This document shows, piece by piece, positions 37,338 through 46,907 of a DNA stretch of 64,000 nt. Position 1 is the stretch's first letter. Each line of letters begins with the position of its first letter. The notes beneath the pieces were generated by a model, which was given only the letters and a program-made list of their open reading frames with translations, made no database searches and had not been told where the DNA came from. This DNA comes from Salipaludibacillus daqingensis (GTDB taxonomy: Bacteria > Bacillota > Bacilli > Bacillales > Salisediminibacteriaceae): contig NZ_JARZHF010000005.1 of NCBI RefSeq assembly GCF_029891575.1, positions 62,001 to 126,000 of the forward strand, written 5' to 3'. A program made the translations under genes and the position numbers.

Positions 37338-37372
37338 AAAAGCTTTGACATATACAGTGTCAAAGCTTTTTT
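37338..37372 (+). terminator. Terminator of acyP
   Basis: Perfect stem AAAAGCTTTGACA (37338-37350) with TGTCAAAGCTTTT (37358-37370), then TT. Confidence 0.9.
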
Positions 37373-37395
37373 GGTGAAATTTGTTCGTCATGTTC

Positions 37396-38715
37396 TTATT
37401 TAGCTTCTTCATCTTTCTTTAGACCAAATTGCTGAAAAACTCCCCCCTGTTGCTCTGGGTAAAGTTCATGTCCGACGATTCGGTTAATTATGGTGATATT
37501 TCTTAGCACTGAAAGAGCTAAATTTGTTGCTCCAGGTCCGTGACTATGTTCTAAGTTCGACAACGTATAAATTTGATGAGAGCGGTGTTTTTTAAACACC
37601 AGTTGATAATCTCGTGTCACTGCAAAACGATTGGTATCTTCCCATTCGATTAGCTCTCGAAATTTCTCAAACCAATCAGGAATGTGGGGTTTGTATCCAG
37701 TTGCTAATACCACCTTATCTACAGTTAGATCAAATGACTTATCTTGCTGTCGTTGGAAACAATAGACTTTATACTGCTTGTCTATTTTTTCAATATCAAC
37801 CACTTCTGTATTCGCTTGAATATGAACAGATAACTCTTGCGGATGAACAGATCGATGATAAAGCAGATCATAAATTTGATGAAGTGTTGATTCTTCCACA
37901 CCATTACGGAGCTGGGACAGGTTTGGTAACTCATTCTTTCTTTTTTCAAAAGGTAACTCGTGAAAGTAATCAATATAATCAGGAGAAAATACTTCTTGCC
38001 CTAACTTACCTGCTTCTAGCTGAAAGAAACCAGAAGAGCGGGTTAGCCAATGAAGGAAAGGTTTACTTCGCTGGTTTTGAAGTTGATCAAGAAATATTTC
38101 TGCAGCACTTTGACCAGAGCCTGCAATTAATATGGAGTCTGATTCCTCTAGTTCATCAACGACATATTGGTATTGACTTGAATGAAAAACACCATCTCCT
38201 AGATGTTTTTCAAGATCTTTTGGAACCATTGGTTTAGTCCCTGTTCCTACAACAACGTTTTTAGTGTGAAAATGTTGTTGTTTTTTCGTCTCACGATCTT
38301 CTATCACGACTTCATAACATGGGGGGCGATCATCTGGTCGATCAATGATATCAATGACTGATTTACCAAAGTGACAGTTCGATAATTGACCGGCAACCCA
38401 TTGTGCATAATTATTGTATTCACGGCGAGGAATATCAAAGCGATTAAAAAAGTAAAAGGAGAATAATCGTTTCTGTGTATGTAAATAATTCAAAAAACTA
38501 AAACGACTCGTTGGATCAGCAAACGTAACGAGGTCTGCAAGAAAAGGAACTTGCAAATCTGATCCCTCAATAAGCATGCCAGGATGCCAATTAAAAGACG
38601 GAGACTCATCAAAAAATAACGCATCAATATTCTGTTCTTCTAATAAAGCAGCCATTCCTAAATTAAATGGTCCGATACCTATACCAATTACTTCATGTAT
38701 GTTCAATTTATTCAT
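37396..38715 (-). CDS. Lysine/ornithine N-monooxygenase (siderophore type)
   Basis: A 439-residue flavin- and NADPH-dependent hydroxylase of the IucD/PvdA/SidA family, which makes N-hydroxylysine or N-hydroxyornithine for hydroxamate siderophores. The FAD motif is GIGIGPFNLGMA (about residues 10-21), with the substrate-region sequence FNWHPGM and the NADP motif IAGSGQSAAEIF. LATGYKPHIP is the late family motif. The ATG at 38715 follows GAGGAG. No siderophore synthetase or transporter is adjacent, so it is an orphan in this window. Confidence 0.88.
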   Translation of the reverse strand: MNKLNIHEVIGIGIGPFNLGMAALLEEQNIDALFFDESPSFNWHPGMLIEGSDLQVPFLADLVTFADPTSRFSFLNYLHTQKRLFSFYFFNRFDIPRREYNNYAQWVAGQLSNCHFGKSVIDIIDRPDDRPPCYEVVIEDRETKKQQHFHTKNVVVGTGTKPMVPKDLEKHLGDGVFHSSQYQYVVDELEESDSILIAGSGQSAAEIFLDQLQNQRSKPFLHWLTRSSGFFQLEAGKLGQEVFSPDYIDYFHELPFEKRKNELPNLSQLRNGVEESTLHQIYDLLYHRSVHPQELSVHIQANTEVVDIEKIDKQYKVYCFQRQQDKSFDLTVDKVVLATGYKPHIPDWFEKFRELIEWEDTNRFAVTRDYQLVFKKHRSHQIYTLSNLEHSHGPGATNLALSVLRNITIINRIVGHELYPEQQGGVFQQFGLKKDEEAK

Positions 38716-38791
38716 CTTATCTACTCCTCTACCCAATTCCAACTATTCTCTCTTTATTCCCTAAATGGATCATCTTCTAAACTAAGTCATA

Positions 38792-38823
38792 AAAAAAGAG
38801 AAAAGGGGGGAGAGCCCTTTTCT
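38792..38823 (-). terminator. Terminator of the small gene at 38.9-39.2 kb
   Basis: AGAAAAGGG (38799-38807) pairs with CCCTTTTCT (38815-38823). The minus strand continues CTTTTTTT. A second inverted repeat, GGAGGT/ACCTCC, follows (about 38830-38854). Confidence 0.75.
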
Positions 38824-38940
38824 ATAAGTGGGAGGTATCCATAGTAATAACCTCCATCTATAAAAAGATAGGAGATACGATCATAAATGTTGCTTAGTAA
38901 TAGAAACTTTCATTTAAACAATTCGTATTTATTTGTTATA

Positions 38941-39189
38941 TTATTCGCAAGCTGGATTACGCGGAATTTTCGTCACAGATATATCGTTAATCATTCTAGT
39001 ACTTCTTTTGATAATACAAACAAAATTTGTTGTCCATATATACGATGGAATCTCTTGATCTTCTTTCTCAAACATCATTGCTTCAAACTCATCACCGACA
39101 AGATCCTCAAATGTTTCTTGTGTATACGTTTCTGTATCCGTTGAAAAAGAACGCCATTCACAAAATAATTTTCTTGTAATAGTTTTCAT
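38941..39189 (-). CDS. Hypothetical 82-residue protein
   Basis: A small cytoplasmic protein, Glu/Asp-rich in the middle. The C-terminal half (EIPSYIWTTNFVCIIKRSTR and MINDISVTKIPRNP) looks like a compact beta domain and resembles, from memory, uncharacterised Bacillus proteins. The ATG at 39189 with AAGGGG about 12 bases upstream is the likely start. A long extension to 39378 overlaps the photolyase start on the other strand and is not believed. Function unknown. Confidence 0.55.
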   Translation of the reverse strand: MKTITRKLFCEWRSFSTDTETYTQETFEDLVGDEFEAMMFEKEDQEIPSYIWTTNFVCIIKRSTRMINDISVTKIPRNPACE

Positions 39190-39365
39190 ATATACCACAA
39201 CCCCTTTCGATAATTTCATTCTACCATGCATAAAATAACAAATGTTTGTGAAACATTGAACATATTTTGACTGTTTATAAAGCGTTTGCAAAAACAGAAA
39301 GATATAGGCATCTAAAAATGTGAAATCTTCTTCAATTTGATATGATAGTTCTAGAGGTGAGAGCA

Positions 39366-40802
39366 ATGAAGCCAACATTTGCAGTATGGTTACGAAATGA
39401 TTTCCGATTACATGATCAACCGTCTATTCAAAAAGCTCTTGAAGCAGCCAGTGCGTATGATGGACAGGTTATTCTATTTTTCCATTTACATCCTAACTTT
39501 ATTCAAGAGATCGACTTACACCACGATTATTTTTTTCAAACCCTTCAACAATTCCGTCATCAATGTGCAAAGTCTTCCTTACATGTACATATCATTTATG
39601 GTGATAATGAAACAGCTTTTACGACATTAACAAGACAATTATCAGAGTTAAAGACAGTGTTTTACGGAAAGGATTACACCCCTTTTGGTCTAAAAAGAGA
39701 TCAAGAAGTGTCAACGTTTCTTTCGAATAAAGGAATCGATACTGTTCCTTTAGATGGTAGTCATCTTTTACAACCAGATGAAGTTCTAAAAGAGGATGGA
39801 ACTCCTTATAAAGTATTTACTCCATATTATCGTCAATGGGCAAGACAGACAAAGCCCTCTTTAATTAACACGAACATAAATGAATTGAGATCGCAATATA
39901 AGAATAGAGATTCAATCGATTTACAAGGAGAAAATTTCTTTGAAACGGAAATATTAGCTATGTGCCGATCAGAGTGGCAAGGTCTTGGAGAAAATACAGC
40001 ATTAAAAAGATTAGAACAATTTTTAGATGAACGTATCTCGCATTACGATGAGTCACGTAATCTACCTTCCATTGCTGGTACAAGTCGCCTTTCTCCTTAT
40101 ATAAAAACGGGATCACTGTCGGTTCAGAAGATCTTCCATGCTGTTTCTGATCAGCTAGATACATCAGGAAAAGGAGCTGATACTTACTTAAAAGAGCTTG
40201 CTTGGCGCGATTTTTATGCGATGATTTATTATCACTATCCAAATACAAAAAATCAGGAATACCAAGAAAAATACCGAAGCATACGTTGGAGTTCTGATAA
40301 ACAACTTCTTGAAAAATGGAAGGCTGGTAAAACGGGATTTCCTATTGTTGATGCTGGAATGAGGCAATTAAATGAAATAGGATGGATGCACAACCGATTG
40401 CGAATGGTTACCGCTTCTTTTTTATCAAAAGATTATTTAATCGATTGGCGTCTAGGAGAAGAATATTTCTCCAAGAAACTAATCGATTATGATGAAGCAT
40501 CCAACGTTGGTGGTTGGCAGTGGGCAGCTTCAGTTGGAACAGATGCAGTGCCATATTTCCGCGTCTTTAATCCTACTAGACAAGCGGAGAGATTTGATCC
40601 AGATGGGAAATTCATAAAAAAATATGTCCCTGAACTCGTTGATGTTCCAGAATCAATGATTCATAAATTAAGTAAAATGACGGATGAGATGCAAGTTAAA
40701 GCAAACTGTCAATTAGGCAAGGATTACCCTCATCCAACTGTCGACCATTCCCTTCAGCGAAAAAAAGCAATCTCACTATTTAAAGGAGAGGACGATGAGT
40801 GA
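39366..40802 (+). CDS. phr: Deoxyribodipyrimidine photo-lyase
   Basis: A 478-residue DNA photolyase that uses FAD and light to split cyclobutane pyrimidine dimers. The N-terminal alpha/beta domain binds an antenna chromophore (VWLRNDFRLHDQPS). The C-terminal FAD domain shows TSRLSPYIKTGSLS, ELAWRDFYAMIYYHYP, VDAGMRQLNEIGWMHNRLRM and EASNVGGWQWAASVGTDA. The start at 39366 follows GAGGTGAGA. The stop codon overlaps the start of the Eis-type gene (ATGA type), so they are cotranscribed. Confidence 0.95.
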   Translation: MKPTFAVWLRNDFRLHDQPSIQKALEAASAYDGQVILFFHLHPNFIQEIDLHHDYFFQTLQQFRHQCAKSSLHVHIIYGDNETAFTTLTRQLSELKTVFYGKDYTPFGLKRDQEVSTFLSNKGIDTVPLDGSHLLQPDEVLKEDGTPYKVFTPYYRQWARQTKPSLINTNINELRSQYKNRDSIDLQGENFFETEILAMCRSEWQGLGENTALKRLEQFLDERISHYDESRNLPSIAGTSRLSPYIKTGSLSVQKIFHAVSDQLDTSGKGADTYLKELAWRDFYAMIYYHYPNTKNQEYQEKYRSIRWSSDKQLLEKWKAGKTGFPIVDAGMRQLNEIGWMHNRLRMVTASFLSKDYLIDWRLGEEYFSKKLIDYDEASNVGGWQWAASVGTDAVPYFRVFNPTRQAERFDPDGKFIKKYVPELVDVPESMIHKLSKMTDEMQVKANCQLGKDYPHPTVDHSLQRKKAISLFKGEDDE

Positions 40803-42013
40803 TGACGATTCGAAAATTGTATCGTTCAGAAATAGAATCTAGTATCCGTATGTCAGAATTTGCTTTTCAATATGAAATGACCGACGAAGAGCGAAACGAA
40901 AGAATTAAATCTATGGATCCGAATGAAACGTGGGTGATTGAAGAAAATAGTGACATTCTTTCTAAAGCAACAGTATTACCACTTCACGTTTACTTAGACG
41001 GGAAAAGCATCCCCATGGGTGGTGTTTCAGGTGTTGTTACATGGCCTGAAAAACGTCGGGGTGGCCTTGTTTCCCAGTTACTACATCATTCTTTAAAGCA
41101 AATGAAGCAAGATGGACAAGTTATATCTTTCCTTTATCCTTTTTCGATTCCTTTTTATAGAAAATACGGTTGGGAGCTCTTTGCGGATGCAGAGACAATC
41201 ACTTTGACAAGGGAACAATTACCACCACGAGAAGACCATAAAGGCAAAGTGAAACGAGTCGATAAAGATTTCACAATAATTGATGATGTCTACCATCAAT
41301 GGGCAAAAAAATATACTGGAACTATTGTTAGAAATGAAAAGTGGTGGAATCAATCCGTTTTTAAACGAAAAAAAGGAATGTTAGTTGCTTATTATAATCA
41401 TGAACAAAATGTCACTGGTTATATGATTTATGAAGTTAAAAATCAAAAAATGACTGTTCATGAACTTATTTGGTTAGATGTCGATGCTAGGCGTGGATTA
41501 TGGAGTTTCATTTCCAATCACGATTCGATGATTGAAACGGCAACAATTAAAACTGTCGCTCATGACCGGCTACCTTTTTTATTACCAGACCCAAAAGTGA
41601 AACGAGAAGTTAGTTCCTATTTCATGGCTCGAATCGTTGATGTAGAAGGATTCCTTAACATATATCCATTCCACCTAAGGGAAGATTCACCTCCGATTAT
41701 TCTACATATATACGATGCATTCTGTCCTTGGAATGACGGGATTTATATGATTAATAACAAAAATGGAGCAAATAATATAACTTTTTTCCCACCAAATCAA
41801 CAAGCGGACGACAATCAAATAGGAGTTAACTGCCAGCATCCACCTAAAAAAGGATTACGCCTTTCGGTACAAGCATTAGCTTCACTTCTCCTCCAATCAC
41901 AGACACTTAATGTATTAGTGGAAGAAGAGTGGGTAAAAGGCGATGCTCATACGATGACTGCTCTAAATGATAGCCTACCTAAACTGAAACCATTTTTATA
42001 TGACTTCTTCTAA
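40802..42013 (+). CDS. Eis-family GNAT N-acetyltransferase
   Basis: A 403-residue acetyltransferase with Eis-type architecture: two GNAT-like halves and a C-terminal SCP2-like domain. The first half has VLPLHVYLDGKSIPMGGVSG and WPEKRRGGLVSQLLHHSL (acetyl-CoA motif). FLYPFSIPFYRKYGWE follows. Eis proteins acetylate amines on peptides or aminoglycosides; no substrate is known here. Start overlaps the photolyase stop. Confidence 0.87.
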   Translation: MTIRKLYRSEIESSIRMSEFAFQYEMTDEERNERIKSMDPNETWVIEENSDILSKATVLPLHVYLDGKSIPMGGVSGVVTWPEKRRGGLVSQLLHHSLKQMKQDGQVISFLYPFSIPFYRKYGWELFADAETITLTREQLPPREDHKGKVKRVDKDFTIIDDVYHQWAKKYTGTIVRNEKWWNQSVFKRKKGMLVAYYNHEQNVTGYMIYEVKNQKMTVHELIWLDVDARRGLWSFISNHDSMIETATIKTVAHDRLPFLLPDPKVKREVSSYFMARIVDVEGFLNIYPFHLREDSPPIILHIYDAFCPWNDGIYMINNKNGANNITFFPPNQQADDNQIGVNCQHPPKKGLRLSVQALASLLLQSQTLNVLVEEEWVKGDAHTMTALNDSLPKLKPFLYDFF

Positions 42014-42110
42014 CTTTAGGTATTGGTAAATAACCCTGATTTCTGGGGGGATCATGCAACGTTTATTCTTTCTATATGTTTATAGGCTTATGAAAATGAA
42101 ACCTCATAAG

Positions 42111-42140
42111 AAAAGGAGTCCCATTATAAGGACTCCTTTT
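42111..42140. terminator. Bidirectional terminator
   Basis: Perfect stem AAAAGGAGTCC (42111-42121) with GGACTCCTTTT (42130-42140) between convergent genes, T-rich downstream on the plus strand. Confidence 0.85.
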
Positions 42141-42151
42141 CTTTATTTATA

Positions 42152-43525
42152 TTACTCCCACATTTTTCGTAACGTTTTCAACGATGTGTCTGACTGGCTA
42201 TATCGGATTGGTAGATCAAAAGAAGTTGTTTGCTTTAATACACTTTTTTCATGAGTGAATGTATCAAAACTAAATTTCCCATGATAAGCACCCATGCCAC
42301 TTTCACCAACGCCACCGAATGGTAAATATGGCGTCGCTAAATGCATAATTGTATCATTCACACAGCCGCCACCAAAGGATAGGTTACTTAAAATCAACTT
42401 CTCATTCTCTTTATTTTCTGTAAATAAATAAAGAGCAAGCGGGTTTGGTCTTTGTCTAACGATATCAATGATTTCATAATCATATTTAAAAAATAAAATC
42501 GGTAAAATTGGTCCGAAAATTTCCTCAGCCATTACTTCATCATCCATGTTTACATCTATCATAATCGTTGGTTCAACAAAACGGCGTTCTCGATTGTATC
42601 CTCCTCCGTAAAACACCTTCTCATCATCAATCATTGATGCAAGACGATCAACATGCTTTTCATGAACAATTGTTGGAAATGTTCTTTTCTTTAAAGCCTC
42701 TTCTCCAAACCATTTTTTCGTATAATGTAACAGTAATTTCAAAAATTTTCTTCTTCTCTTTTCATGAACAAGAATATAGTCTGGAGCGACACATGTTTGC
42801 CCCGCGTTAATAAACTTTCCCCAAACAATTCGCTTTGCTGCGATTTTTAGGTTGGCATCCTCCATAATAATGGCCGGACTTTTCCCACCTAACTCCAATG
42901 TTACCGGAGTTAAATGTTTCGATGCTGCTTCCATGACTTTCTGTCCTACTTGAGTACTTCCGGTGAAAAAGATATAATCTACTTTCTCCTCTAACAATGC
43001 TTTCGATACTTCGGCATCTCCTTCAACGACAGCAACATATTTTTCTGGAAACGTGGATGCTATCAAATCTCTGATAACCATACTCGTATTAGGTGTAAAT
43101 TCTGATGGTTTGATAATTGCCGTATTTCCCGCGCCAAGTGCGCCAATTAATGGAGCGATTGCTAATTGAAATGGGTAGTTCCATGGGGCAACAATTAACG
43201 TTACACCATAAGGTTCTTTGTATACATAACTTTTTCCTCCAAAATGAGTAAAAGGTGTCTTTTCTTTTCGAGGAGTAGCCCAGTAGTCAATGTTCTTCAA
43301 CATATCTTTAATTTCATTTAATAAAAAGCCGATTTCCGTTAAATAAGCTTCATATTCACTTTTGTTTAAATCTTTCTTTAAAGCATCTAATATATCACTT
43401 TCTCGATGCTTAATCGCTTCCTTTAACTTTGTTAATTGTTCCTTTCGAAATGAAATTTCTTTCGTTTCACCGGAATAATAGTATTGTTTTTGCTTATGAA
43501 TAAGCGAATGTATCGCATCTTTCAT
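42152..43525 (-). CDS. Aldehyde dehydrogenase (class 3 type)
   Basis: A 457-residue NAD(P)-dependent aldehyde dehydrogenase. The length and start without an N-terminal extension fit the class 3/YwdH-like group that oxidises fatty or aromatic aldehydes. Catalytic Glu is in VTLELGGKSPAI, catalytic Cys in NAGQTCVAPDY, and the cofactor motif is FTGSTQVGQKV. The C-terminus is somewhat long, as in membrane-associated members. Ribosome binding site AAAGGGGG. Monocistronic. Confidence 0.92.
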   Translation of the reverse strand: MKDAIHSLIHKQKQYYYSGETKEISFRKEQLTKLKEAIKHRESDILDALKKDLNKSEYEAYLTEIGFLLNEIKDMLKNIDYWATPRKEKTPFTHFGGKSYVYKEPYGVTLIVAPWNYPFQLAIAPLIGALGAGNTAIIKPSEFTPNTSMVIRDLIASTFPEKYVAVVEGDAEVSKALLEEKVDYIFFTGSTQVGQKVMEAASKHLTPVTLELGGKSPAIIMEDANLKIAAKRIVWGKFINAGQTCVAPDYILVHEKRRRKFLKLLLHYTKKWFGEEALKKRTFPTIVHEKHVDRLASMIDDEKVFYGGGYNRERRFVEPTIMIDVNMDDEVMAEEIFGPILPILFFKYDYEIIDIVRQRPNPLALYLFTENKENEKLILSNLSFGGGCVNDTIMHLATPYLPFGGVGESGMGAYHGKFSFDTFTHEKSVLKQTTSFDLPIRYSQSDTSLKTLRKMWE

Positions 43526-43650
43526 GTTCCTTTTCCCCCTTTTAGTTCTCTATTGAATAACCCTTCCCTATTTTTACAGTAATTAAGCAATCACTATTCT
43601 TTCTTCTCCTCTATTTTTAAACAGCAATTTTCCACAGTTGAGAACTAACT

Positions 43651-43776
43651 TCATTTTCCAACAAATAAATAAGTTGTTACAAAACTTCTTAACTCATTTA
43701 TAGAAAAGACAAATGGTAGTATTATCAATAAAGATACAACAGAAGTTGGAATACCTGCCCCTGACCACCCAAACAT
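43651..43776 (-). CDS. Possible 41-residue membrane peptide
   Basis: An ATG at 43776 is preceded by CGGAGG at good distance. The frame encodes a Gly-rich start (MFGWSGAGIPTS), a hydrophobic stretch (VVSLLIILPFVF) and a short polar end. No family is recognised. It could be a small membrane protein or a chance reading frame in the 573-bp gap, which otherwise shows only AT-rich DNA and the promoter of the TetR gene. Confidence 0.35.
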   Translation of the reverse strand: MFGWSGAGIPTSVVSLLIILPFVFSINELRSFVTTYLFVGK

Positions 43777-44004
43777 AAAAATCCTCCGGTAATTCTTGAC
43801 TCTCTTCTATTTAAATTCCACTTGTACAGTCATTTAAACTAACTTTGCATTTTTTTATAAAAACATCGCTAGGCTTAACTAAATAACGCATCATCTTAAA
43901 AAAGATATGCTTCTTTCCTTCGTTTGTCAATATACGATTTCTTCCTTAAGGAAATAAGTAAACTAAACCTAAACTAAACCTTGTTTATCAATTATAAGTC
44001 AACC

Positions 44005-44059
44005 TTGCTTTTTTGATAAAAAATTGCTAAAATATTAAACGAACTAACGGTCGTTAGTT
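44005..44059 (+). promoter_or_regulatory. Promoter and TetR operator
   Basis: -35 TTGCTT (44005-44010), 17-bp spacer and -10 TAAAAT (44028-44033) are followed by the palindrome AACTAACGGTCGTTAGTT (44042-44059), which has 8-bp perfect arms. It fits the repressor of the next gene. Confidence 0.65.
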
Positions 44060-44098
44060 TAGTGAACTTTTTCTGTCATTAACGAGGAGGTCGAAAAT

Positions 44099-44689
44099 AT
44101 GACTCGCTCTGAACAAATTTTGAATGCTGCATTAGAGCAGTTTGCAGATAAAAGCTATGAAGGTGCAAGTTTATCAGCGATTGCTTCGAAAGTAGGTATT
44201 AAAAAAGCCTCTATTTATAATCACTTCAGTCACAAAGAGGAGTTATTTTTATCTGTAGCTAAATATGTTTATAACCAATATATCATTGAGATAGAACGTG
44301 TATTATCTCATCGATCAAACAGACATGCCGAGGAGTTGATTTTAGAAGTAATTGAAACAATGACAAATTTTTTGAGTGATAAAAAAGCAGGGAAGTTTTA
44401 TATGCACTTTCTATTATTTCCTCCTATCCCTTTAAAAGAGAAAGTGTATGATCATTTTCTAAACTTTGAAGATGAATGTGATAGACTCTTATCACCAATT
44501 TTTGAAGATATAATAGAAACCTTTCACATCGATACTATGTCCCTTAGAGATCTTTTAGACGCTTTTTATTGTTTATTGGACGGCATCACCACTCAAATGT
44601 TTTATTATGATGAAAAAACAAGAAACAGAAAAAGACTCGCAGCCTGGAACTTATTTTGGTCAGGAATTAAAAATTACGCGAAAAAATAG
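44099..44689 (+). CDS. TetR/AcrR family transcriptional regulator
   Basis: A 196-residue repressor. The helix-turn-helix (about residues 5-50) shows YEGASLSAIASKVGIKKASI and YNHFSHKEELF, close to AcrR-type proteins. The C-terminal effector domain is divergent. Start follows GAGGAGGTCG. A perfect palindrome 40 bp upstream suggests autoregulation. The small-export protein gene follows 230 bp downstream on the same strand and is a candidate target. Confidence 0.9.
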   Translation: MTRSEQILNAALEQFADKSYEGASLSAIASKVGIKKASIYNHFSHKEELFLSVAKYVYNQYIIEIERVLSHRSNRHAEELILEVIETMTNFLSDKKAGKFYMHFLLFPPIPLKEKVYDHFLNFEDECDRLLSPIFEDIIETFHIDTMSLRDLLDAFYCLLDGITTQMFYYDEKTRNRKRLAAWNLFWSGIKNYAKK

Positions 44690-44919
44690 TCTGACCTTAC
44701 CTCTGTATACTTTCATTCAATAAATATAAAAGCTCTGCTAAAGCCTGTTGTTGATTTTTCAAACCAACACTTCCTTGCAGTGGGCATCTCCTCAACTTCC
44801 TAGGAAAAATCACAATTCGAGACCTTCAGACGATGAATTTACAAGAGGCGCCTCATAGATTTTTCGATATGAACTTTGAATAATACCAGAGGCACTATGA
44901 AAAAGGAGCATGATCCAAC

Positions 44920-45444
44920 ATGATTGAACTTCTATGGCAATACTTATTAATTTTTATAATGGCCGCCACTCCATGGCTTGAAATTCTCGTCGTCATCCCC
45001 ATTGGAATTGGAATGGGTCTTCATCCATTTTGGGTCGGTTTCATTTCATTTATCGGGAATTTCTTACCAATCATTTTGATTGTATATTCCCTTAAGAAAT
45101 TCCAGCAGACTGCATGGTATAAAACATGGAAAGAGAAAAGAGCACATAAAAAATATTTGAAAGAAATGGACAATGAAACCGATGATTCAGATAAACAGCT
45201 TCAAAAGAATAAAAAACCAAAAAACAAACGAGCGATTGCAATATTTAACAAATATGGATTACCTGGTTTAGCACTTTTAGGGCCTGCTATTACCGGTATC
45301 CATTTAGCTGCCGTTATTGCCTTGTCCTTAAAAGCTAATAAACACCAGACAACATGTTGGATGGGTGGTAGCTTGTTGGGTTGGACAATATTTTTGACGA
45401 TAGCAAGTTATTATAGTATAGATTGGGTCACTGGATTGTTCTAA
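44920..45444 (+). CDS. Small multidrug export family membrane protein
   Basis: A 174-residue protein with about four membrane helices and a central Lys-rich cytoplasmic loop (about 75-110, QLQKNKKPKNKR). The start (WLEILVVIPIGIGMG) and the helix LPGLALLGPAITGIHLAA fit the small multidrug export family. The gene follows a TetR regulator and AAAGGAG. The exported compound is unknown. Confidence 0.75.
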   Translation: MIELLWQYLLIFIMAATPWLEILVVIPIGIGMGLHPFWVGFISFIGNFLPIILIVYSLKKFQQTAWYKTWKEKRAHKKYLKEMDNETDDSDKQLQKNKKPKNKRAIAIFNKYGLPGLALLGPAITGIHLAAVIALSLKANKHQTTCWMGGSLLGWTIFLTIASYYSIDWVTGLF

Positions 45445-45475
45445 AAAGCTTGGAACTTAAGAGCTAGATTGTTGG

Positions 45476-45590
45476 ATAGTGCCTTTCGGCGAGTACTTTC
45501 ACTTGCTTCGGGCTCTATACGTGCGCGATAGTTGATTTCACCCAGAATTTGCACCACACAAAGGCACTATGCGTATTGAATAGTGCCCTT
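45476..45590. repeat. Dispersed GGCACTAT repeat
   Basis: ATAGTGCC occurs at 45476-45483 and 45580-45587, and GGCACTAT at 45563-45570, forming an inverted repeat (AAGGCACTAT and ATAGTGCCCTT). Related copies are at 44891-44898 and near 50.6 kb. It lies in an intergenic spacer before a D-threonine-aldolase-like gene. Confidence 0.5.
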
Positions 45591-45616
45591 CGTTGTCCAT
45601 AAATAAATACTTTATA

Positions 45617-46729
45617 TTATTGAGATTTCCCTCGTCCATCAATCGATACCTGTACAACCTTCCCATCTGTTCGTAACATGTGATATTGATCGAATAAGTT
45701 CACTGCTGTACAAGCATGGTTCGGAATAAAGTTACGTTTTTCACCTAACTCAATTTTATCAAGCAAGGAAAGATTCTCTTCCACAAGATCGATGATGCCA
45801 TGCTCTTCTGACAATCGAGATAAGATCAATGCGCTGTCCTTCTGTGCTTCTCCAAAACCCGATACCCCTTCATTTCCATGAGCCCCTTTTTCTGTAGTAA
45901 AAGCTTTGCTCCCTCCATCAAAAACAAGTCTGTTTTTCTGTTTGGATATGAGTTGTGTTAAAACGGTTAACACAACTTCTTCTCGTTTCGCTATTCCAAG
46001 ATTCATTTGCATTCGATCAAAAAATACAGCATTTCCCGGTCTAACTTCTGTGACCCCTTCATAAGTTGCTGCTCTTTCAAAGGTTGGTGTTGATCCTACA
46101 CTTCGATGAGTGATCGGAATCCCATTGTTTTCACAAAGACTTGCCGTGTCAACTATACTAGTTACTTCCTGCATGGCCACTTGGTTAAGCTGCTCTTCTG
46201 TTTTTGAAGCATAGGAGTGACCAGCATGAGTAAATAATCCAGTTAATTTAAGACCTTTGAGACTTGCGACATATTTTGCTAGTTCTAGTGCCTCTTCTCC
46301 TGGCTCTACTCCACAACGATTTAATCCTGAGTTTATTTTTATCCACACTTCAAATTCATCATCATCAATGAGTGAAGTAATCATCTGTTTAGCTTGTTCT
46401 TTACTATCAACAGTAAAAATGATTCTTACGTCTCTCCTATATGGAGATAATAATTGAACCTTCTCTTGATCAATTAATGGGTTGGCAATCAAAATATCTT
46501 TGATTCCCTTTTTAATTAATAATTCTGCCTCAGATACTTTAGCTACCGTTAGCCCACAAGCACCTGCATCTATCTGCGCATGTGCAATATAAGATGATTT
46601 GTGTGTCTTAAAATGAGGTCTTACCTGTACTCCATTTTTGTCTTTTACGGAAATCATTCTCTTAATGTTGTTTTTCATTTTCTTTTCATCAATCACAATT
46701 GCCGGTGTAGAAATGGATTCGATCATCAT
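45617..46729 (-). CDS. D-threonine aldolase/D-serine dehydratase-like PLP enzyme
   Basis: A 370-residue fold-type III (alanine-racemase-like) PLP enzyme. The PLP lysine is in RPHFKTHK (about 37-44). Metal ligands of the D-TA/DSD1 family are present as SEEHGI and FIPNHACTAVN. ATP-independent enzymes of this kind cleave D-threonine or dehydrate D-serine. Start ATG follows AAAGGAG. The exact substrate cannot be told. Confidence 0.85.
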   Translation of the reverse strand: MMIESISTPAIVIDEKKMKNNIKRMISVKDKNGVQVRPHFKTHKSSYIAHAQIDAGACGLTVAKVSEAELLIKKGIKDILIANPLIDQEKVQLLSPYRRDVRIIFTVDSKEQAKQMITSLIDDDEFEVWIKINSGLNRCGVEPGEEALELAKYVASLKGLKLTGLFTHAGHSYASKTEEQLNQVAMQEVTSIVDTASLCENNGIPITHRSVGSTPTFERAATYEGVTEVRPGNAVFFDRMQMNLGIAKREEVVLTVLTQLISKQKNRLVFDGGSKAFTTEKGAHGNEGVSGFGEAQKDSALILSRLSEEHGIIDLVEENLSLLDKIELGEKRNFIPNHACTAVNLFDQYHMLRTDGKVVQVSIDGRGKSQ

Positions 46730-46907
46730 TGACAGTCTCCTTTCGTTAAATGGAAAGTCACATTCATATATTTCTTTGAAATATAATAAACGGAACTTCC
46801 TCTTCCATTATTCTAACTATTGCTAAAAAATCCTGATTCTTATTACCTATTATCTGTTATACTATTAACAAAACAAAAAAATAAACTAGCCTTTTAGGAG
46901 TGGTATA

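Noticed and set aside
37614-38237. Long plus-strand frame of 207 codons opposite the N-hydroxylase
   Set aside because: It is a shadow: the minus-strand protein has intact FAD and NADP motifs over the same bases.
38941-39378. Extended 145-codon version of the small gene
   Set aside because: The extra N-terminal part crosses the photolyase start and has no ribosome binding site; ATG 39189 is better.
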